Origin: Sneathiella sedimenti
GTDB taxonomy: Bacteria; Pseudomonadota; Alphaproteobacteria; Sneathiellales; Sneathiellaceae
Assembly: GCF_017313765.1 (NCBI RefSeq)
Contig: NZ_JAFLNC010000004.1
Span: forward strand, 397,844 to 461,843
Reading direction: 5' to 3'
Length of the DNA: 64,000 nucleotides
A model generated the notes under the pieces. The model did not search any database. It was not told where the DNA came from and worked only from the letters and a program-made list of their open reading frames with translations. Position numbers and translations under genes: made by a program. Each line of letters begins with the position of its first letter. Within the stretch, counting starts at the first letter, position 1. Positions 62,642 to 64,000 of the stretch are shown piece by piece.

Positions 62642-63715
62642 ATGAGCGCAGGGGAGGAGGCCAATGGTGTTGGTAAAATGACAACAGGAGGCGAAAGCCA
62701 TCAGATTAATGTTGCGCGACTTGATAGCTGGATGCGCGAAAACATCGAAGATTATACGGGACCCCTGCAGGTCACAAAATTTGCGGATGGACAATCAAAC
62801 CCGACATTCAAGATCGAGACGAACGGGGATACCTATGTCCTTCGGCGTAAACCGATTGGGAATTTGGTAGCCTCCGCGCATGCTGTGGACAGGGAGTTCA
62901 GGGTGATATCCGCGTTGCAGGCGCAAGGGTTTTTGGTCCCGCGCACCTATGCTCTCTGTATGGACGACTCGGTTATTGGTTCTGCATTTTATGTGATGGC
63001 CATGATTGAAGGGCGGGTGTTCACAGACCAGCTTTTACCCGATGTTGCATTTGAAGATCGGCGTGCCATTTTCGTGTCGCAGGCTGAAACCCTGGCAAAA
63101 TTACACAGTTATGATCCTGCTCAAATTGGCCTGGCTGATTACGGGAAGCCAGGAAACTACTTTGAACGCCAAGTTCGGCTCTGGCAGCGGCAATATCGCG
63201 CTGCGCAGGATCGGGATATTCCGGAAATGGAAAAAATGCTCGAATGGCTTCCCCAATCGGTGCCGACACAGCAGAGTCTCTCTATCGTTCATGGGGACTA
63301 TAAATTACACAATGTCATGTTTCATAAGACCAGTCCAAAGGTGGAGGCAGTTCTGGATTGGGAGTTGTCCACGACCGGGGATCCTTTGGCCGATTTGAGC
63401 TATATGCTTATGCAATGGATTCGCAATGACGAATTGTTCGGTGGTCTGGCGGGGGTAGATCTCGCGGCATTGAACATTCCAACCTTGCAGGAAATGGCGG
63501 AAATTTATTGTAACGCTGCCGGGCGCACCGAAGTTCCTGACCTAAATTGGTATTTTGCATTCAATATGTTCCGACTGGCTGGAATTTCCCAGGGTATCGT
63601 TGGCCGTATCAAGGCTGGAAATGCGTCTTCAGAGAAGGCTCATATAGCGGCTGGTCGAATTGTACCCTTAGCCAAGTCAGCCTGGGAATATGCCCAAAAG
63701 GCCGGCGCAAAATAA
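62642..63715 (+). CDS. APH-family phosphotransferase (ACAD10/11- and LvaA-like)
   Basis: This 357-residue kinase-fold protein has a nucleotide-binding start (FADGQSNPTFKIETNGDTYV, LRRKPIGNLVASAHAVDREF), the catalytic loop IVHGDYKLHNVMFHK and the metal Asp in AVLDWELSTTGDPLADLSYM. It belongs to the branch that includes the N-terminal domain of mammalian ACAD10/11 and Pseudomonas LvaA, which phosphorylate 4-hydroxyacyl-CoA. Activity here is inferred. It fits an organic-acid degradation cluster better than antibiotic resistance. I chose ATG 62642 because the family N-terminus begins near it and AAGGGAA is upstream. Confidence 0.86.
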   Translation: MSAGEEANGVGKMTTGGESHQINVARLDSWMRENIEDYTGPLQVTKFADGQSNPTFKIETNGDTYVLRRKPIGNLVASAHAVDREFRVISALQAQGFLVPRTYALCMDDSVIGSAFYVMAMIEGRVFTDQLLPDVAFEDRRAIFVSQAETLAKLHSYDPAQIGLADYGKPGNYFERQVRLWQRQYRAAQDRDIPEMEKMLEWLPQSVPTQQSLSIVHGDYKLHNVMFHKTSPKVEAVLDWELSTTGDPLADLSYMLMQWIRNDELFGGLAGVDLAALNIPTLQEMAEIYCNAAGRTEVPDLNWYFAFNMFRLAGISQGIVGRIKAGNASSEKAHIAAGRIVPLAKSAWEYAQKAGAK

Positions 63716-63736
63716 GGGGCTTTACCTGTATAAGAT

Positions 63737-64000
63737 GGCTTTGTCAGAAGAAAATAGCTTGTCGTTCTAATTGTCATTTTCTACTCTCCTTGAATGAAAA
63801 TCATAATCCATTCCGGTATTTCAAAACCTCACCCGAGATCATCCGCCTTGCGGTGAAGATGTATGTCAGGTTTCCCTTTTCACTCCGCAATGTTGAAGAC
63901 CTTCTTCATGAACGAGGCATCGACATTTGTCATGAAACGGTCCGCTATCGGTGGAATAGATTTGGCCCCCTGTTTGCGCGCGAGATCCGAAAGAAGCGAC
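63737..64000 (+). mobile_element. IS6-family insertion sequence, right copy (cut by window)
   Basis: The left inverted repeat starts GGCTTTGTCAGAAGAAAA at 63737, nearly identical to the repeat at 46205. The element continues beyond the window, so its right end and intactness are unknown. It has the same orientation as the left copy and long stretches of identical sequence in the transposase gene. Confidence 0.8.
63790..64000 (+). CDS. IS6-family transposase, N-terminal part (3' end beyond window)
   Basis: About 70 codons are visible from a TTG at 63790: NENHNPFRYFKTSPEIIRLA, then VKMYVRFPFSLRNVEDLLHE, RGIDICHETVRYRWNRFGPL and FAREIRKKR. This is the N-terminal HTH region of IS6 transposases and differs from the left copy at only a few residues. 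No stop codon occurs in the visible part. The DDE catalytic residues lie outside the window. Confidence 0.85.
   Translation, partial: MNENHNPFRYFKTSPEIIRLAVKMYVRFPFSLRNVEDLLHERGIDICHETVRYRWNRFGPLFAREIRKKR

Noticed and set aside
1..64000. CRISPR array or phage structural genes
   Set aside because: No regularly spaced direct repeats, cas genes, integrase, capsid or tail genes were seen on either strand.

Overview
The window reads as the chromosome of an alphaproteobacterium, probably a motile marine or Rhodospirillales/Sneathiella-like organism. I infer this from three things: the flagellar order (flgF-flgG-flgA facing away from fliL-fliM-DUF6468-motE-motB), the core run spoT/rsh-pyrE-DUF2062-pdxJ-acpS-lepB-rnc-era, and the abundance of TRAP transporters. 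No rRNA and no CRISPR array were seen. There is one complete tRNA (Ser, anticodon GCT).

Region 1 (1-10.4 kb) is flagellar. A divergent pair of transcription units starts near 2.0-2.3 kb. The leftward flgF-flgG-flgA unit carries a good sigma-54 type promoter. The rightward unit encodes FliL, FliM, a DUF6468 protein, a MotE-like protein, two MotB-like proteins (the first lacks the proton-carrying Asp) and a very large secreted TPR protein.

Region 2 (10.4-31.4 kb) is core housekeeping. It holds a threonine dehydratase, alpha/beta hydrolase and HAD dehalogenase on the minus strand, then a soluble-type lytic transglycosylase and PepN. dapA, smpB, a DUF2235-PilZ fusion, a lipoprotein, a NYN-domain protein and folK follow. 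Then come rpoZ, rsh and the tightly packed pyrE-to-era run, ending with a small Sel1 protein.

Region 3 (31.5-46.2 kb) begins just after tRNA-Ser, where a detached 3' half of a CAT-anticodon tRNA looks like an integration scar. The DNA becomes visibly more A+T-rich. After an azoreductase/LysR pair and a second LysR gene, one rightward series encodes a TRAP importer, RidA, a VOC protein, two PuuE-like deacetylases and a cysteine-dioxygenase-like cupin. It continues with a four-domain rhodanese, a cystathionine beta-lyase-like PLP enzyme, an asparaginase-family amidohydrolase and a YeiH/UPF0324 exporter. Together they look like a complete import, C-N hydrolysis, C-S cleavage, thiol oxidation and sulfur-oxyanion export route for an unidentified organic N/S compound. 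This is the best candidate for an undescribed system in the window.

Region 4 (46.2-64 kb) lies between two IS6-family elements in the same orientation. The left one is dead: it has an in-frame amber codon and its first catalytic Asp is Asn. The right one runs off the window. Between them are two CaiC-like acyl-CoA ligases, a CaiB-type CoA transferase, two tandem single-chain biotin-dependent acyl-CoA carboxylases (BC-BCCP-CT), a second TRAP importer, a TetR regulator and an ACAD10/11-type phosphotransferase. This looks like a portable carboxylic-acid uptake, activation and carboxylation module.
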